The translations under genes were made by a program, and so were the position numbers. Of a stretch of DNA of 64,000 bases, positions 62,501 to 64,000 are shown piece after piece. The DNA lies in assembly GCF_964340395.1 (NCBI RefSeq), contig NC_135566.1, positions 17,644,001-17,708,000 of the forward strand. The letters run 5' to 3'. The notes under the pieces are model-generated. The model searched no databases, was not told the DNA's origin, and saw only the letters and a program-made list of their open reading frames with translations. Every line of letters starts with the position of its first letter. The stretch's first letter is position 1. This DNA comes from Glandiceps talaboti. Its lineage: Eukaryota; Hemichordata; Enteropneusta; Spengelidae.

Positions 62501-63534
62501 ACAGTTTGTTTTATTTTTTGTAGGGTTAATAGCCAGGCTTGTTCTCAGTGATTCTGTCTTTGTTACACAGTTCACAGAAGCTGTACATGAGTGCAAGGTG
62601 AGAATGAAATGTAATAAGAAAGTTCTAAACAGGCTTTGTCAAACTGTCCATATTTGACAAAGTTTTTCGACCATGAACAGATGAAATGTTACTCATAAGT
62701 AATTAGAACCCCTTGGTCATGGTACAAGAACTAATTAATACCATGTGTGTATTGTTTTGTGTCATCTAGGGACAATGTTAGATTGTTCTGTTTTTAAGAT
62801 GTGTTCATGGGGCATTAGCACAGCATATATTTGTTCATGTCAGGGTGTTTTAGTCACCTAAAGAGTAAGCACTGTAATTTTTTCCAGTTTTACACTCAAT
62901 GTGTCATTAACATGTGTTGCTTAATGTGTTCTATGAACAATATTTTGTTTTCATCAAGACTCCATTTTGTGATGCAATAATGGTTATTATAAGGGGTTGT
63001 CGGTGGCCGAGTGGTTAAACCACCTGTCTCTTACTGCTGCAGTCGGGGTTCAACCTATTCAGGGTTTGATTAAAAATTTTACCACACTAAGTAAGAAGTG
63101 TGTCGCTCAGTTCAACTCTACCAAACAACACAAGTTTTTCCCCTGTGTACTCCGGTTTCCTCCTGCATTAACACTGAACCCATGAGGGATGGTCTTAACT
63201 AGACTTCTTGGAGACAAGTGTGTATATGCTAGAACTATCTAGTATAAATAAACATTATTATATCAACATAAATCAGTCAAAGTTCAGATCAGTGGTATAA
63301 ATTATAAATAAAACTCAGCTCTCCTTTCAGATATCAGAGAAAATTTAGGAAAATTTTAATTTGTCTAATTTTTCTTTGTGCTTATGTTTTAGGCTGAGTC
63401 ATTGTTAGCTACTTTAATTTCCAACCAGTGTTCAGAAGCCATCCGAGCCGACGCTCTCTCTGTTTACGCACATCTAGCAAGGACATCAGAAAAACACCTA
63501 CCCATGTTGAAGGGTATCTTGAAAGGAGATAAAA
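44513..63534 (+). CDS. STK36: STK36 (Fused) serine/threonine kinase, 3'-incomplete
   Basis: Twenty-four exons with matching phases: 44513-44596, 45475-45615, 46320-46397, 46958-47137, 47863-48021, 48854-48989, 49360-49538, 50161-50364, 50651-50874, 51503-51602, 52059-52150, 52543-52648, 53665-53815, 54352-54587, 55295-55393, 56091-56185, 56677-56740, 56950-57060, 57661-57797, 59377-59542, 60662-60765, 61207-61412, 62524-62597 and 63393-63534. They encode about 1089 residues, against about 1315 in human STK36, so the 3' end is outside. The kinase domain (4-254) has the glycine loop GEGSFGRV (11-18), Lys33, HRDMKPQN with Asp125, DFG at 143-145 and an APE-equivalent SPE, so it looks active. The rest is helical and HEAT/armadillo-like, with the Fused-type block [20 protein letters not shown]. 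Known roles are Hedgehog signalling (fly Fused) and central-pair assembly of motile cilia (vertebrate). Introns 15 and 19 carry splice-donor duplications. Confidence 0.95.
46411..46770. mobile_element. MITE with ~90-bp inverted repeats and TTAA target duplication
   Basis: Both ends read TTAAAGTGGxCATATGxATGAGGAT inward. Homology then continues through GTATTTATTTTGGA, TTTATAAAA and CTACTTGAAAAATCAATGT. TTAA flanks both sides (46411-46414, 46767-46770), the target duplication typical of piggyBac-type elements. It lies in STK36 intron 3, starting 14 bp after the exon 3 boundary. It has no coding sequence. Confidence 0.88.
48617..48674. repeat. (ACT)n microsatellite
   Basis: Trinucleotide array in STK36 intron 5. 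The polyleucine, polytyrosine and polyserine frames are artefacts. Confidence 0.96.
50985..51350. repeat. (GT)n/(TATG)n compound array
   Basis: A GT run and G-run lead into about 290 bp of TATG repeats with ACGT-containing palindromic variants, in STK36 intron 9. Confidence 0.96.
51768..51960. mobile_element. Half copy of the 21985-22413 family
   Basis: Starts AAAGGGGAACACCACTCCATAA and continues GAACTTTGGATTCTTGGGAGTTATTTCATG, matching the left end of the fuller copy. It lies in STK36 intron 10. Confidence 0.65.
52240..52312. repeat. (CA)n microsatellite
   Basis: About 72 bp of CA with two GACA interruptions, in STK36 intron 11. Confidence 0.97.
53945..54235. repeat. Tandem duplication, 138-bp unit
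   Basis: Two copies share GACTTGAAAGTCT.AATACT, TTCCAAAGAATTGCG and GACCAATCTCCATATGTTT with about 85 percent identity by eye. STK36 intron 13. Confidence 0.88.
54682..54750 (+). mobile_element. tRNA-like SINE head
   Basis: GATGAGTGAATGGTTAGAGTGGCCGGCTTTGAATCTGCAGGTTGCAGGTTTGAACCCCGTCGCTGCC resembles 61802-61864, with A-box-like TGAATGGTTAG and B-box-like GGTTTGAACCC. The body of the element is missing. STK36 intron 14. Confidence 0.75.
54949..55119. mobile_element. MITE with CAGTGTTTTTGCTAAGG ends
   Basis: The left end CAGTGTTTTTGCTAAGGTTG is mirrored by the right end CACCCTTAGCAAAAACACTG. Inner blocks (GGAACCGCGGTAACAGAAAGG / GGAACCCCTGGTAGATTTTACC) are partly complementary. STK36 intron 14. 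Relatives lie at 32550-32645, 38526-38570 and 56297-56530. Confidence 0.8.
55346..55710. repeat. Tandem repeats of the exon 15 end plus splice donor
   Basis: The last ~40 bases of exon 15 with its GTAAGG donor (55353-55399) recur at about 55520-55566 and 55648-55694 in the intron. The second copy has a broken donor (CTAAGG). The third keeps GTAAGG. The spacer motif GTTTGTACAAATCTTA also repeats. Confidence 0.9.
56297..56535. mobile_element. Diverged copy of the GCTAAGG inverted-repeat family
   Basis: From CTGTTTTGCTAAGGTTAGGG to CTTTAGCAAATACACTGG, with an internal duplication of the GTGACTGGGGAACTCA.GGTA segment. STK36 intron 16. Confidence 0.7.
56543..56650. repeat. (ATTG)n/(ATTT)n microsatellite
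   Basis: Tetranucleotide array ending about 25 bp before the exon 17 acceptor of STK36. Confidence 0.95.
57775..59065. repeat. 45-bp minisatellite made of the exon 19 end and its 5' splice site
   Basis: The unit contains GTATGGAGTATGGTCTGGCATAG followed by GTATGTATATACAACTCAGATT. The first part is the last 23 bases of STK36 exon 19 (57775-57797); the second is its donor and intron start. I count 29 occurrences of the TCTGGCATAG or TCTGACATAG core, one of them in the exon. Most units are 45 bp, with a few of 44-46 at the left. Nearly every unit keeps GTATGT, and two carry GTAAGT (near 58018 and 59010). Since 45 is divisible by three, long frames of about 385-445 residues open on both strands. 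I regard them as artefacts. Confidence 0.93.
59220..59335. mobile_element. Right-half copy of the 21985-22413 family
   Basis: GAAATGACTCTCCAGAACCCATAGTTTATG...CTGGAGTGGCATCCCCTTA matches the right end of the complete copy. It lies about 40 bp before the exon 20 acceptor. Confidence 0.65.
59776..60045. repeat. 51-bp minisatellite, about five copies
   Basis: The unit contains TTTGTGGCTTGAAATTCCAG, CCAACCACAGAGACC and TATGAACCATCTCTGG, alternating between ACCACAGAGACC and ACATCAGACACT variants. The 51-bp length keeps a spurious frame open. STK36 intron 20. Confidence 0.92.
60384..60522. mobile_element. Palindromic MITE, copy C
   Basis: TTATTCCCCACTATC...AGCCAAGTAAAATACAAGTGACCTAAGGGG to GTATTTTCTTGTTGAATGAAG...TTGAGGAATAA. 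STK36 intron 20. Confidence 0.75.
61795..62145 (+). mobile_element. tRNA-derived SINE, near full length
   Basis: A tRNA-like head (61802-61864) has A-box-like TGAATGGTTAG and B-box GGTTCGAGCCC. It is followed by a body with GGGACCTGGTAGGATG and ATCCTATGCGCTG, a 3' region TAAAGCGCTTTAAGCAC...GAAAGCGCTATATAAGAACC and an (ATT)n tail. Related pieces occur at 19708-19958, 38600-38662 and 54682-54750. STK36 intron 22. Confidence 0.85.
62349..62432. mobile_element. Right half of the palindromic MITE family
   Basis: CATAGTGACAAGGCCCCTTAGGT...ACTGAATGAAGAAAAATATTGGGGAATAATATC. STK36 intron 22. Confidence 0.7.
62995..63260 (+). mobile_element. Second tRNA-like SINE
   Basis: The head GTTGTCGGTGGCCGAGTGGTTAAACCAC has a canonical A box, and CGGGGTTCAACC resembles a B box. 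The head differs from the 61795 family (Leu/Ser-tRNA-like). A body with CCCCTGTGTACTCCGGTTTCCTCC and an ATAAATAAACATTATTAT end follows. STK36 intron 23. Confidence 0.6.
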
Positions 63535-63628
63535 GTAAGTCATTAAAAATGTTTATCTGACAGAAACCTAGTTCAAACTATTACAAACTTGCTCTGGGAA
63601 AAACTATTGTAATGAAATGCACTTTGAA

Positions 63629-63741
63629 GTGAAGTATGCACCATATATGAAATGTACATTTAATTAATAGTATGCACCATATTTGAAATGTATGTTTAAT
63701 TAATAGTATGCACCATATTTGAAATGTACGTTTAATTAATA
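63629..63741. repeat. 43-bp tandem repeat, about 2.7 copies
   Basis: The unit TAGTATGCACCATAT.TGAAATGTA.(G/A)TTTAATTAA repeats just after exon 24 of STK36. Confidence 0.9.
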
Positions 63742-64000
63742 TTGATATTCATAAGAGTTTGCAGTAATCTAATTTGTACATGGAAAGCAACACTGATATA
63801 TCCCATAGTCAGTATAGATTTTAGTACTACATGGAAAAAAACAACTTTTAGAATTTTAACTTCATGAGTGAGTGCAAGTCAGTGTACTGTATTTGGGGAT
63901 ATTTGAATTAATGCTGTTATTGCACCATAGTGTTATGTGCAGCTATACTTCCATGAGTGAATGAAGGCAAGAGCAGCTACAGAAAATTCTGCATGCATGG

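Overview
The window is AT-rich eukaryotic DNA with GT-AG introns, nuclear tRNA-Asp genes, very dense microsatellites and many small inverted-repeat (MITE-like) elements. The gene content is animal: a globin X-like globin, DNTTIP1, STK36 (Fused), and a large protein with a death-effector domain and a TIR-like domain. This fits a marine invertebrate such as an amphioxus, hemichordate or lophotrochozoan. The species cannot be settled from the sequence alone.

Layout. 1-6000 holds TA, GT and tetranucleotide arrays, a foldback element (537-655) and a decayed non-LTR retrotransposon (3090-3612, minus). 6199-6804 is an intronless globin that starts with an MGC acylation motif. 6805-12600 is repeat DNA with two inverted-repeat elements (8669-9140 and 10727-12594). 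12820-13070 (minus) is a frameshifted serine racemase-like exon. 13202-13273 is tRNA-Asp(GTC), with a second copy at 30115-30186 and a truncated one at 27911-27960. 14439-24298 (minus) is a nine-exon gene that I assembled by splice phase. It encodes about 989 residues: acidic N-terminus with an Asp run, death-effector domain, an unnamed domain of about 95 residues, coiled coil, TIR-like domain of the BCAP/BANK1 type, and tail. 24299-33677 is mostly repeats, with one retrotransposon remnant and one doubtful coding fragment. 33678-42462 (minus) is DNTTIP1 in 11 exons. 44513-63534 (plus) is STK36, 24 exons in the window, with the 3' end outside it.

How they might work. DNTTIP1 and STK36 are divergent, with about 2 kb between their start codons. 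They have separate known roles: MiDAC histone deacetylation, and Hedgehog signalling or motile cilia. The DED/TIR-like gene looks like an innate immune or cell-death adaptor. It is the best candidate for an undescribed system. A second unusual feature is in STK36: introns 15 and 19 contain tandem copies of the preceding exon's 3' end together with its 5' splice site, about 28 extra copies in intron 19.
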